DNA of 43,101 nt. Source: a virus. Positions within the stretch are counted from its first letter, which is position 1, and each line of letters begins with the position of its first letter. The position numbers and the translations under genes were made by a program. This document shows, piece by piece, positions 7,219 to 14,237 of the stretch. The stretch spans positions 1 to 43,101 of the IMG/VR virus record IMGVR_UViG_3300042112_000233; one strand, 5' to 3'. Below the pieces are notes generated by a model, which saw nothing but the letters and a program-made list of their open reading frames with translations, was not told the origin of the DNA and ran no database searches.

Positions 7219-7535
7219 GCAAGATCGAAGAGGCGTTGATTGAATACTTGGGCGAAAGATGCACAGATTTTGAACCGGAATGCCCTGTATGCCAAGGTTG
7301 GTTGGAGTTTGATCAGTTGAAAGGGAATACGAATACTGAAGAAACAGGCAAGTGGGTGCTGTTGCGCCACAGGAATTATGAGCCGATGGATGTTTACGGA
7401 TTTTTTAACAGTGAAAAGGAGGCGATTGACTACGGTATGAAGTATGGGTTCGACCAAATGGGTGATGCGATGGAAGCACACATGGTGCTCAACGCTCACT
7501 ACCAATACAAGTGGAGGAGGGAGCCGTGGGAATGA
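7215..7535 (+). CDS. Hypothetical protein with CxxC pair
   Basis: This 106-residue acidic protein starts at an ATG that overlaps the previous stop as ATGA, with AAAGGAGGG (7198-7206) as ribosome binding site. A single pair, ECPVCQ near residues 22-27, could bind metal with other residues. The middle (FFNSEKEAIDYGMKYGFDQMG) looks like an alpha-helical small domain. No family is recognised. It is coupled to the genes on both sides by 4-bp overlaps. Confidence 0.75.
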   Translation: MSKIEEALIEYLGERCTDFEPECPVCQGWLEFDQLKGNTNTEETGKWVLLRHRNYEPMDVYGFFNSEKEAIDYGMKYGFDQMGDAMEAHMVLNAHYQYKWRREPWE

Positions 7536-7744
7536 CTAACATTGTTAGGGGTAGCGCGTTAGCGCACGAGCTGAAAACATACGAAGTGGAGTTCAAGAAA
7601 ACAAGTTGGATGATCGTAACGGTTGAAGCCGAGAGTCAAAGTGTTGCGGAGGACAAAGCCTTCCAACACTTGGAAGACGAGGGCATTCTTAAAGATGCGG
7701 TTTGGGAAATTGCCAGTGTAGGTGAACTTGGAGGTACGAAATGA
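7532..7744 (+). CDS. Hypothetical small protein
   Basis: This protein has 70 residues when started at the ATG at 7532, which overlaps the previous stop as ATGA and follows a GGAGGAGGG-type ribosome binding site. A GTG at 7511 is a less likely alternative. The body pattern, KTYEVEFKKTSWMIVTVEAES followed by AEDKAFQHLEDEG, suggests an alternating beta-strand and helix fold. Codons 2-6 are fixed by palindrome copy 7. Function unknown. Confidence 0.7.
   Translation: MTNIVRGSALAHELKTYEVEFKKTSWMIVTVEAESQSVAEDKAFQHLEDEGILKDAVWEIASVGELGGTK
7535..7549. repeat. CTAACAWTGTTAG palindrome, copy 7
   Basis: ACTAACATTGTTAGG, centre T, first flank base A instead of C. It follows directly on the ATG of the 7532 gene and encodes Thr-Asn-Ile-Val-Arg. 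Confidence 0.92.
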
Positions 7745-8100
7745 ATGCTAAAGATGCGGAGTACATACGCAAGTTGTTGGAAGGTTTCCACTTCAAGGAA
7801 GTGCAGACCGACTTGTGGCAGTGCGGTGAGTTTGTGATTGAGCGCAAGGAAGAACCGATCAGTTCATTGAAGAAGGTATCAGTGGAAAGGTTCTACCTGT
7901 CGCAGCATATGTGCATCCCAAGTATGGATCGGGATGAGGAGGACTATTGGGATTCCATCGAGATGGGTTCGTTTGCTTCGTTGCGTGATGCCATGCGGAA
8001 AGCGTTTATGGAAGCAGTCACTCAGGTGTTTCGAGCAAACGACTCAGACGAAGAATTCATTGCATCGATGGATGATGTATTCCGAAGTCTCAAAAAGTGA
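7741..8100 (+). CDS. Hypothetical protein
   Basis: This 119-residue protein starts at an ATG overlapping the previous stop (ATGA) with GGAGG about 7 nt before it. It begins MNAKDAEYIRKLLEGFHFKE and has a strand-rich middle and an acidic C-terminal helix (ANDSDEEFIASMDDVF). No membrane segment or metal motif is seen. It ends the tight four-gene overlap series begun at 6976. Function unknown. Confidence 0.72.
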   Translation: MNAKDAEYIRKLLEGFHFKEVQTDLWQCGEFVIERKEEPISSLKKVSVERFYLSQHMCIPSMDRDEEDYWDSIEMGSFASLRDAMRKAFMEAVTQVFRANDSDEEFIASMDDVFRSLKK

Positions 8101-8120
8101 GAGTTATTGCTTGTGAAGTT

Positions 8121-8147
8121 ACTGCGTGTTAGTGACGTACACGCAGT
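8121..8147 (+). promoter_or_regulatory. 9-bp stem hairpin after the 7741 gene
   Basis: ACTGCGTGT and ACACGCAGT form a perfect 9-bp stem with a 9-nt loop, 20 bp after the stop codon. No T-run follows, so it may be a weak terminator, an RNA stability element or a protein site. Confidence 0.55.
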
Positions 8148-8176
8148 GTACTCAGATTTATGAATAAAACCCACGC

Positions 8177-8191
8177 CCTAACAATGTTAGG
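8177..8191. repeat. CTAACAWTGTTAG palindrome, copy 8
   Basis: Perfect CCTAACAATGTTAGG, centre A, extended to a 19-bp dyad (8175-8193). It lies 14 bp upstream of the small membrane-protein gene at 8206. Confidence 0.94.
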
Positions 8192-8205
8192 GCTACGTTA
8201 CTCAC

Positions 8206-8322
8206 ATGCAGTACATCTTTTATGGAGCTTTTGTCAATTTTATGGACTCAGATGAAATGGTTGCGTTCGGGATGCTGATCGTTGCGATTGGCACTTTCTT
8301 TGTTCTTTTAATTTGGGGGTAA
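8206..8322 (+). CDS. Tiny single-pass membrane protein
   Basis: This 38-residue frame begins MQYIFYGAFVNFMDSDEMV and continues as a hydrophobic segment (FGMLIVAIGTFFVLLIWG) that is almost certainly a membrane helix ending at the C-terminus. It sits between palindrome copy 8 and the next gene, whose start it overlaps or abuts as TAATGATG. No strong ribosome binding site is seen. Its size and topology would allow a toxin, an inner-membrane effector or a lysis-related role, but nothing identifies one. Confidence 0.5.
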   Translation: MQYIFYGAFVNFMDSDEMVAFGMLIVAIGTFFVLLIWG

Positions 8323-8324
8323 TG

Positions 8325-9398
8325 ATGCGTTCTCCGATAGCAAGAGTGGCGAGGCTACGTTCATACGACGAAGCCTTAAAGTTTATGCAAAAGACTGCAC
8401 AAACAAGGGGTACGAACTACGTACCGCTCGGTGATAGGCGATACCACGCCGACTACAACGTCGAAAGAGTGGTGACTGCCGACTCGGACAAGATTGTGGT
8501 GAATATGTTTAAGCAACCCTTTATTGAGTTCGTCAAGGGTACGGATGTAGTCACAGTTAACCCGAAGGGATGGGGGATACACACTGCGTCTTGCGACATG
8601 CTGAGCACGATGCTGGCGTTGAAGTGCAGTACGGCGACCAAGGGTAAGTTTGTGCTGTATGTCAATGCGGTGGAGGAAGGCAAAAACTTATTTAGCCAGA
8701 AAGTTGTGCTGCCTTCGAGGGCTAAGTTTTGCCTTGTGCCGTCACTTGGCAATTGGAACCTGCTCGAAAAGCCTGTGATGTTTACGCACCACATAAACAA
8801 ACGGGAGACTAACATTGTTAGGGAGTCAACCAGACGGTTCAGGGATCATGTCGAGCTGATGCTCAAGGTGCGTGACCGTTTAACTGTAACTACTCATCAA
8901 GATAAGGTTTTCCCTCTATACATATTCCCTCAAAGCGAGTTTGAAGAAACATTCGGTGGAGATGATGCACAGCCCATGCGAACAGGAATAAACGGTTGGT
9001 TCGTACTCATACGTAAACCCACACAAGGCACGTCGCTCAGTGTTCCTGTAGAAAAAGTGTGGCCGACACTGCGTGGGCAACTGACTAATTACGAGTCGGG
9101 CATGACCGAGTGGCAGTTTTACAGGCACAAGGCAAACGAGTTTATGCGATTGGTAACGAGTGAGGATACGACTGACTTTTATAAAGCCATGCTCATAGTT
9201 GCACATTGTGCAACGCAAAGCCAGCGCAGACACTTTTATAAAGACCAACAAATAACCGTGTCTTTCATTGCCATGCTTGAAGCACTCGACGAAATCATAT
9301 TGAAAGCAAACAGCAATAAGTGCTTCAGTATGGTCGAAGTACCACAAGGGGTTGTGCCGACGGACAAGTACACAAGCTATGTCTTTTGGCAGGACTAA
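8325..9398 (+). CDS. Hypothetical protein (357 aa)
   Basis: The ATG at 8325 is chosen because GGGGG (8315-8319) lies 5 nt upstream; an ATG at 8322 would also be possible. The protein is basic at the N-terminus (MRSPIARVARLRSYDEALKF), with a beta-rich middle and helical C-terminal third. No catalytic motif is recognised. Palindrome copy 9 lies inside and encodes Thr-Asn-Ile-Val-Arg. It precedes the promoter at 9410, so it ends one transcription segment. It may belong functionally with the AAA/VWA module downstream, but only proximity supports this. Confidence 0.75.
   Translation: MRSPIARVARLRSYDEALKFMQKTAQTRGTNYVPLGDRRYHADYNVERVVTADSDKIVVNMFKQPFIEFVKGTDVVTVNPKGWGIHTASCDMLSTMLALKCSTATKGKFVLYVNAVEEGKNLFSQKVVLPSRAKFCLVPSLGNWNLLEKPVMFTHHINKRETNIVRESTRRFRDHVELMLKVRDRLTVTTHQDKVFPLYIFPQSEFEETFGGDDAQPMRTGINGWFVLIRKPTQGTSLSVPVEKVWPTLRGQLTNYESGMTEWQFYRHKANEFMRLVTSEDTTDFYKAMLIVAHCATQSQRRHFYKDQQITVSFIAMLEALDEIILKANSNKCFSMVEVPQGVVPTDKYTSYVFWQD
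8808..8822. repeat. CTAACAWTGTTAG palindrome, copy 9, intragenic
   Basis: ACTAACATTGTTAGG, centre T, first flank base A. It is embedded in the 8325 gene as ACT AAC ATT GTT AGG. Confidence 0.92.
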
Positions 9399-9409
9399 GC
9401 TATACGGAC

Positions 9410-9438
9410 TTGACTTGTCCATAACTTTGTAGTATAAT
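9410..9438 (+). promoter_or_regulatory. Strong sigma70-like promoter for the AAA/VWA operon
   Basis: TTGACT (9410-9415), 17-bp spacer, perfect TATAAT (9433-9438). It is the best -10 box found in the window. The spacer shares TAACTTTGT with the promoter at 6544. Palindrome copy 10 lies about 30 bp downstream of the predicted start. Confidence 0.82.
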
Positions 9439-9474
9439 ATGTACTGTAGTAGAAGAGTGTTTGTTAGTAGCGGG

Positions 9475-9489
9475 CCTAACAATGTTAGG
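9475..9489. repeat. CTAACAWTGTTAG palindrome, copy 10
   Basis: Perfect CCTAACAATGTTAGG, centre A, in the leader between the 9410 promoter and the AAA ATPase gene. Confidence 0.94.
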
Positions 9490-9517
9490 TCTAATCCAAC
9501 CATCAGAGGATCAGAAA

Positions 9518-10588
9518 ATGTCAGAGTTAAACTTTGGTAAAACAGTGTCGCTCAAGCAAGCGGCGAATCTCATCATCACAAACCCCGACGTTGTGTTCAT
9601 GCTCAGGGGTGAGCCTGGAATCGGCAAGAGTTCCATGCTTCAGTACATAGCCGACGCGGTTGGTTGCGATTGTGCATACATTGATGTACCTAACATGGAC
9701 TTGGGCGATATTGCGATGCCCGTTATTGACCATGCGACCAAGACGACTCGGTACTATCCCAACGCTCGGTTCAAGTTCCACGAGGGCAAGCCTGTAGCGA
9801 TCATGCTCGATGAGTTCTCGAAAGGCGCCGAGCCTGTTAAGAATATGTTGCATCCGCTATTCGAGAAGGCGAACCCAAGGCTTGGTGATTTACCGCGCCC
9901 CCAAGGTTCCTACTGCTTTCTTACGGGCAACTTGAGCACTGATGGTGTTGGCGATAACTTGAAAGCGCACAGTTGGAATCGTATTGTGCCTATCGTAGTA
10001 CGCAAGCCTAGCTCCGAGGAGTGGATCGAGTGGGCGATCAACAGCACAAAGCAGATTGCCCCTGAGATCATTGCTTGGGTGCATCAGTTTCCGCATTGCA
10101 TGGCTTCGTACCTTGATGGGGATCAGAAGGAGAACCCCTATATCTTCAACCCGAAGAACACTCAACGTGCGTTCGTATCCCCACGCTCGCTTGAGACTGC
10201 CTCTAACATTGTTAGGACTCGATCCAAGAATGACACCGAGGCAGTCATTGCGGCGTTGTCGGGTGCAATCGGTGAGGCGGCGGCGCGAGACATGCAAGCG
10301 TACATCGAGTTCTCCGATCAGCTACCAACGTGGGAGCAAACTACCAAAGAACCTAAGACTGCGCGTGTGCCGGATAGCGCAGGGGCGTGTGCCATTGTGG
10401 TGTTCGGTGGTATCGCTAGGGTTACTAAGGAAACCATAAAGCCTTTCATGGACTACATCGAGCGGTTCGAGGCTGAGTGGCAAGCAGTATTCGCTGTGAA
10501 CATTGCACGTACACCGAGCAAGCAAGCGATTGCATTCGGGTCGGAGAAGTTCGCGGCGTGGGTAGCTAAGAACCAAGACTTGCTGTGA
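9518..10588 (+). CDS. MoxR-like AAA+ ATPase
   Basis: This 356-residue ATPase has Walker A GEPGIGKS at residues 31-38, Walker B VAIMLDE at 93-99 and a sensor 1 TGN at 136-138. This pattern fits MoxR-type AAA+ proteins, which work with VWA-domain partners as chaperones or remodelling motors. The ATG at 9518 follows AGAGGA by 7 nt; an upstream start would have to translate the palindrome. The next gene encodes a VWA-like protein, the usual partner. It has its own strong promoter at 9410. Palindrome copy 11 is internal and encodes Ser-Asn-Ile-Val-Arg. The substrate in this phage is unknown. Confidence 0.9.
   Translation: MSELNFGKTVSLKQAANLIITNPDVVFMLRGEPGIGKSSMLQYIADAVGCDCAYIDVPNMDLGDIAMPVIDHATKTTRYYPNARFKFHEGKPVAIMLDEFSKGAEPVKNMLHPLFEKANPRLGDLPRPQGSYCFLTGNLSTDGVGDNLKAHSWNRIVPIVVRKPSSEEWIEWAINSTKQIAPEIIAWVHQFPHCMASYLDGDQKENPYIFNPKNTQRAFVSPRSLETASNIVRTRSKNDTEAVIAALSGAIGEAAARDMQAYIEFSDQLPTWEQTTKEPKTARVPDSAGACAIVVFGGIARVTKETIKPFMDYIERFEAEWQAVFAVNIARTPSKQAIAFGSEKFAAWVAKNQDLL
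10202..10216. repeat. CTAACAWTGTTAG palindrome, copy 11, intragenic
   Basis: TCTAACATTGTTAGG, centre T, first flank base T. It lies inside the AAA ATPase gene as TCT AAC ATT GTT AGG. Confidence 0.92.
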
Positions 10589-10593
10589 TTAAA

Positions 10594-10608
10594 CCTAACA
10601 TTGTTAGA
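10594..10608. repeat. CTAACAWTGTTAG palindrome, copy 12, overlapping a Shine-Dalgarno
   Basis: CCTAACATTGTTAGA, centre T. The final A replaces G and creates AGAGGA (10606-10611), the ribosome binding site of the 10616 gene. Confidence 0.93.
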
Positions 10609-10615
10609 GGACAAT

Positions 10616-11806
10616 ATGGACGCAGAACGTAAACTCAAGAAAGTAAAAATCTCCATCATGCGTAACCCGAAGTTCGCACTTTGGCAAGGCGTATTGATGA
10701 TTGGTAAAACAAAGGTAGCCGACGATGTTGCATCGGCACAGACTAACGGGCGTGACGAGATCTACGGACGGGCGTTCGTAGACAGCTTGACTGAATCCGA
10801 GCTTGCCTTCGTTGTACTTCACGAGGCATTGCACAAAGCACTACGGCACTTTTCAACGTGGAGAAAACTCAGCGAAGAGAATCACTTGCTATGCAATGCC
10901 GCTTGCGACTACGTCATTAACCTCATGCTCTATGACCTGGACAAGCAAGAGCAAACGATCCGTATGCCAAGGTACAAGGACGGGCCGAAGAAGGGGGAAC
11001 GGCTTGGGCTCATTGATGAGAAGTACAGAGGCATGAATACCAAGCAAGTCTTCGACTTACTTAAGAAGGAGTACGAAGATGGCGGCGGTGGAAGTGGTGG
11101 TGATCGGTTCGATGAGCATGATTGGGACGGGTTCAATGGACTAACCGACGAGCAAAAGCGTGAGCTTGAGCGCGAGGTCGATGCTGCAATTAGGCAAGGA
11201 CAGATAGCCGCGCAGAAAGTAGCGGGTAAGGGTTCACTTGGAATGCCAAGAGAGTTGGCCGACTTGCTCGAAGCCAAGATCGATTGGCGCGAGGAGTTGC
11301 GCGAGTTCATCAAAGCGTTTTGTTTTGCAAAAGACAAGAGCAGTTGGCGTAGACCAAACCGTCGATTCATTTCTCAGGACGTTTACTTACCTACGTTGAT
11401 AGGTGAGAAGGTTGGGCATTTGGTGTTTGGCGCTGATATGTCAGGAAGTATCGTTGATGAGTTGGCTATGTTCTTTTCAGAGATTCGCTATATCTCAGAA
11501 GAGATAATGCCCGAGAAGGTTGATTTGATTTATTGGGACTGCGAAGTCACGGGACATGAGGAGTATGACAGTGCGACTGTGCCTAACATTGTTAGCTCGA
11601 CACAACCAAAGGGTGGAGGCGGCACTGCACCAAGCTGTGTTAGTCGTTACCTCAAAGACAAAAAGATTGTACCGGACTGCATCATCATGTTCACTGACGG
11701 ATACGTTGGTAGCGATTGGGGCTCAGATTGGGAGGCTCCGATCCTATGGGTCATTGTGGGTAACAAGAAAGCACAAGCTGCACACGGTAAAACCATACAT
11801 ATTTGA
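10616..11806 (+). CDS. VWA-like/metallopeptidase-like partner of the AAA ATPase
   Basis: This 396-residue protein resembles the DUF2201 type: a putative zinc metallopeptidase-like N-terminal domain followed by a VWA-like domain. HEALH lies at residues 69-73. A metal-site motif with Asp274, Ser276 and Ser278 (DMSGS) starts the VWA-like part, and FTDG with Asp361 provides a later acidic position. A Gly/Asp-rich linker lies around residue 160. The ATG at 10616 follows AGAGGA, which is part of palindrome copy 12; an upstream TTG is less likely. Gene order with the AAA ATPase is typical of MoxR-VWA pairs. Palindrome copy 13 is internal. Proteolytic activity is not shown by the motif alone. Confidence 0.85.
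   Translation: MDAERKLKKVKISIMRNPKFALWQGVLMIGKTKVADDVASAQTNGRDEIYGRAFVDSLTESELAFVVLHEALHKALRHFSTWRKLSEENHLLCNAACDYVINLMLYDLDKQEQTIRMPRYKDGPKKGERLGLIDEKYRGMNTKQVFDLLKKEYEDGGGGSGGDRFDEHDWDGFNGLTDEQKRELEREVDAAIRQGQIAAQKVAGKGSLGMPRELADLLEAKIDWREELREFIKAFCFAKDKSSWRRPNRRFISQDVYLPTLIGEKVGHLVFGADMSGSIVDELAMFFSEIRYISEEIMPEKVDLIYWDCEVTGHEEYDSATVPNIVSSTQPKGGGGTAPSCVSRYLKDKKIVPDCIIMFTDGYVGSDWGSDWEAPILWVIVGNKKAQAAHGKTIHI
11582..11596. repeat. CTAACAWTGTTAG palindrome, copy 13, intragenic
   Basis: CCTAACATTGTTAGC, centre T, last flank base C. It lies inside the VWA-like gene as CCT AAC ATT GTT AGC. Confidence 0.92.
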
Positions 11807-11819
11807 TACGGGGGTAAGC

Positions 11820-12071
11820 ATGGTTGTTATAAGTCTTGGCTACAACTCAACACTTGCTGTGACTAAGGAAGATGCAATGATCTTAGCTGGCATTTTTGAG
11901 CGAGCCTATAAGTGGGAAGAGAAGTGGGTTTCCAAAGCAGATTCGGAAACAGGGGAGTCGCATTATTTGTACTATGCGTATCCCCAAGATGATATGCCGA
12001 CCATGAAGATTGTGCATGATCGCATATATGAGATGGCAAAGTTGGCTGGCAAGCCTATCAGTAAATCTTAA
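11820..12071 (+). CDS. Small hypothetical protein
   Basis: This 83-residue protein starts at an ATG 5 nt after GGGGG (11810-11814). It begins MVVISLGYNSTLAVTKEDAM and contains an aromatic, charged middle (YKWEEKWVSKADSETGESHY). No known domain is recognised. It sits between the VWA-like gene and the 12097 gene in the same transcription unit, so it may belong to that module. Its stop codon is directly followed by palindrome copy 14. Confidence 0.7.
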   Translation: MVVISLGYNSTLAVTKEDAMILAGIFERAYKWEEKWVSKADSETGESHYLYYAYPQDDMPTMKIVHDRIYEMAKLAGKPISKS

Positions 12072-12086
12072 CCTAACATTGTTAGA
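12072..12086. repeat. CTAACAWTGTTAG palindrome, copy 14, overlapping a Shine-Dalgarno
   Basis: CCTAACATTGTTAGA, centre T. As in copy 12, the changed last base makes AGAGGA (12084-12089), the ribosome binding site of the 12097 gene. Confidence 0.93.
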
Positions 12087-12096
12087 GGAAAATCAA

Positions 12097-12951
12097 ATGA
12101 GTATTAGCGCATCAGCAGTATTGGTCGAACTGAATATCAGTGTGTGGCCTGCTACGATCAAAGACAGCAAAGTCAGCGATCAAATCACGAGTGCTGCATC
12201 AGCGATTGCCGACGCAGGACAATTTCGCAAGAACTTGTTTGCGGGTACGTCCTTACGCAAGGACATTGAGAACTACGCAGCTCGCGCTCGCTTGTACAAC
12301 AACCAACGCACAATGCCTTGGGCCGACAAAGGCGAGCGGTTGTTGCCGACTAAGTTGTTCATGGATTACAAGATCAGCATGAACACGTTTCAGCATACCT
12401 TCGATAGTATGTGCAACACGTTCTTTCAGAACTACGCAGTGCTTATTCAGCAAGCACAAACTAACTTAGTAGGACTGTTCAACCCTGACGACTATCCCCC
12501 TCTTGATGAGGTGAAGGAGAAGTTTGCGTTCAATCTAACGATCAAGCCTGTGCCTGAGTCGGGAGACTTTCGCTTGGACATTCCTGCTACGGACTTAGAG
12601 GAGATCAAGCAATCGTTTGAGAACCAACAAGCTGAGAAGATGGCAGAGGCTATGCGTACGCCGTGGGAGCGGTTGCATACAGTGCTCACTGCAATGTCAA
12701 CTAAGTTGGCTAAGGGTAGGGACGAAAAAGCAAACATGCGTTGGCATGACTCATTCATTACCAACCCGTTGGAGCTGTGCCAATTGCTTACTGCTATGAA
12801 CATAACCAATGATCCCAAATTGGAGGAAGCAAGACAGCAACTGGAGCTAACAATGTTAGGCACAAATCTCAACTCGCTGAAAGAAGACGTACATGCGCGT
12901 GAAGATTTGAAATCAAAAGTCGATGGCATCCTTGGCAAATTTTCTTGGTAA
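12097..12951 (+). CDS. Hypothetical protein of the MoxR-VWA module
   Basis: This 284-residue, mainly helical protein starts with ATG 7 nt after AGAGGA. The N-terminus (LVELNISVWPATIKDSK) and the arrangement beside MoxR and VWA genes recall DUF3150-type proteins found with such pairs in mobile elements, but this is a weak resemblance. The rest shows helical segments rich in Gln, Glu and Leu. Palindrome copy 15 is internal and here is read in a different frame, giving Leu-Thr-Met-Leu-Gly. A structural or substrate-adaptor role in the module is inference. Confidence 0.72.
   Translation: MSISASAVLVELNISVWPATIKDSKVSDQITSAASAIADAGQFRKNLFAGTSLRKDIENYAARARLYNNQRTMPWADKGERLLPTKLFMDYKISMNTFQHTFDSMCNTFFQNYAVLIQQAQTNLVGLFNPDDYPPLDEVKEKFAFNLTIKPVPESGDFRLDIPATDLEEIKQSFENQQAEKMAEAMRTPWERLHTVLTAMSTKLAKGRDEKANMRWHDSFITNPLELCQLLTAMNITNDPKLEEARQQLELTMLGTNLNSLKEDVHAREDLKSKVDGILGKFSW
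12846..12860. repeat. CTAACAWTGTTAG palindrome, copy 15, intragenic, shifted frame
   Basis: GCTAACAATGTTAGG, centre A, first flank base G. Read as CTA ACA ATG TTA GGC, it uses a different codon phase from the other intragenic copies. Confidence 0.92.
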
Positions 12952-12960
12952 GAGGTAAGT

Positions 12961-13839
12961 ATGGAACAGCACGAAATCCTTTCTAATCGGTCGCTTGCTA
13001 ACCAAGCGATGTTGCAATCCAACGTACGGCTTGTAAGTGTTGACGTAGTAGATAAGCAAACCCTTGAGTTTGAATTTGCTGGAATGCTTGCCGATGTTGC
13101 ATGGCCTTTGGTTACGAAGTTTCCTCATATCGAGTGGGTAGTACGGGCGCGAAAGCTAAACAATTCTCATAGGTACAGAGTTACAGACCTTGAAGCATTC
13201 AAGGAGGGTAAAGAAGTTGGTAAGGTCAGCACAGTTTACTCTCGCGCATACGGTTCGGCGTTTGCGTTGTACAGCGAAACCATAAGTGAAGAGCGGGAGC
13301 GTGGCAGCTTTCTACGTACACAGAAGCATGACGTTGTGCTGGCTACGGTTAAGAAGAAGTTTAACCCTCGCTCTGTACAGAAAATGTGTCAGGAGGCAAT
13401 TAAAGCTGTTATTAGCATACTAGGTACTTACACTTGGACAGCGGAGCGTCAGAGGAGAGATGCAAAAACTTCTATGGTTGACGATCTATTTACACGCATG
13501 GAGGCAAACCCACAGATTGCCGACCATATTGCTCCGTTTATTAGAGCGGCGGACATGCTCAAGTATGAACAAGCATGTTTTGAGATGCGTAGCATTGAGG
13601 ACTTGCGTGAGATGGTTCAAACCTCAAACAAGCGCACTGCCTTGGTGTTACTTGACAGGGGAGGTTATATTGTACGTGCTGAAGAACAAGTCGCAATCTA
13701 TAACGACGAGACACTGCCGATGGGGGTGCGTAAATCTTTAGGTTTACTTAAGCTGATACAGAACGACGAGCAGTTTGTTCCTGATGTTGGCGTACGAGTA
13801 AACGACCATACCTTTTTAGTTCTAGTGGATGAAGCCTAA
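12961..13839 (+). CDS. Hypothetical protein (292 aa)
   Basis: This protein starts with ATG after AGAGG (12952-12956), 9 bp past the previous stop. The first 150 residues look mixed alpha/beta, with HIEWVVRARKLNNSHRYRV and a Tyr/Ser-rich segment. The middle is helical (AKTSMVDDLFTRMEANPQ) and the C-terminus returns to beta-like character. No catalytic motif is recognised. Its stop TAA (13837-13839) lies within palindrome copy 16. It is the last larger gene of the palindrome-bearing block. Confidence 0.75.
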   Translation: MEQHEILSNRSLANQAMLQSNVRLVSVDVVDKQTLEFEFAGMLADVAWPLVTKFPHIEWVVRARKLNNSHRYRVTDLEAFKEGKEVGKVSTVYSRAYGSAFALYSETISEERERGSFLRTQKHDVVLATVKKKFNPRSVQKMCQEAIKAVISILGTYTWTAERQRRDAKTSMVDDLFTRMEANPQIADHIAPFIRAADMLKYEQACFEMRSIEDLREMVQTSNKRTALVLLDRGGYIVRAEEQVAIYNDETLPMGVRKSLGLLKLIQNDEQFVPDVGVRVNDHTFLVLVDEA

Positions 13840-13849
13840 CATTGTTAGG
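13835..13849. repeat. CTAACAWTGTTAG palindrome, copy 16, containing a stop codon
   Basis: Perfect CCTAACATTGTTAGG, centre T, extended to 17 bp (13834-13850). The TAA that ends the 12961 gene is part of the left arm. Confidence 0.94.
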
Positions 13850-13873
13850 CTACTTGACAACACGGAGATAATG

Positions 13874-14056
13874 ATGAGCGTTAAGACTACTTCAGAATCC
13901 ACAAACGTGTTGGCTACCTTTGTTCGGCAGTGGGAGAAGATAGGACAACTCCCACCTTGGAAAGACCCCAAGGTTTTAGCCGAGCGGCAAAGGGTAGCCG
14001 ACTTAGATCAACAACGAATTGTTGAAAGGCTTGCGACTGAGTATGGACGAGTCTAA
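13874..14056 (+). CDS. Small hypothetical protein
   Basis: This 60-residue protein starts at ATG 13874, 6 nt after GGAG (13864-13867); ATG 13871 and ATG 13829 are alternatives, the last reading through the palindrome. It is helical and charged (FVRQWEKIGQLPPWKDPKVL, then AERQRVADLDQQRIVERL). It overlaps the next gene by 14 bp. Function unknown. Confidence 0.62.
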   Translation: MSVKTTSESTNVLATFVRQWEKIGQLPPWKDPKVLAERQRVADLDQQRIVERLATEYGRV

Positions 14057-14237
14057 GCCTAAACGAAAGGGTCGGGGGAAAGGTAAGAAGCCATCCATGT
14101 TGGGCACGAGTATACGTCTACCTGAGTATGTGCACACTTGGTTCAAATCAAACCATCCCTATGACATGCAGTCTGCAATTAGAGCAGTTTTAATTAAACA
14201 TATTGAGGATAGTAATCATGGCCAAAGCCACATCTAG
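14043..14237 (+). CDS. Putative ribbon-helix-helix DNA-binding protein
   Basis: This 64-residue protein has a very basic N-terminus (KPKRKGRGKGKK) followed by GTSIRLPEYVHTWFKSNHPY and a helix ending in a basic tail. The strand-helix-helix order fits Arc/CopG-type regulators, which bind short DNA palindromes as dimers. It overlaps both neighbours. Its size and place at the end of the palindrome-bearing block make it a candidate reader of the palindromes, but this is inference. A nucleoid-like DNA-coating role would also fit. Confidence 0.6.
   Translation: MDESKPKRKGRGKGKKPSMLGTSIRLPEYVHTWFKSNHPYDMQSAIRAVLIKHIEDSNHGQSHI

Noticed and set aside
8121-8147. Hairpin as intrinsic terminator
   Set aside because: The stem is good but no T-run follows.
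9461-9517. Longer AAA ATPase from an upstream start
   Set aside because: It would translate the palindrome, and a good Shine-Dalgarno lies before ATG 9518.
10601-10615. TTG start for the VWA-like gene
   Set aside because: ATG 10616 has AGAGGA in front; the TTG lies in the palindrome.
10616-11806. VWA-like protein as cobalt chelatase subunit
   Set aside because: Similar pairing occurs in chelatases, but no other cobalamin gene is present and the domain type differs.
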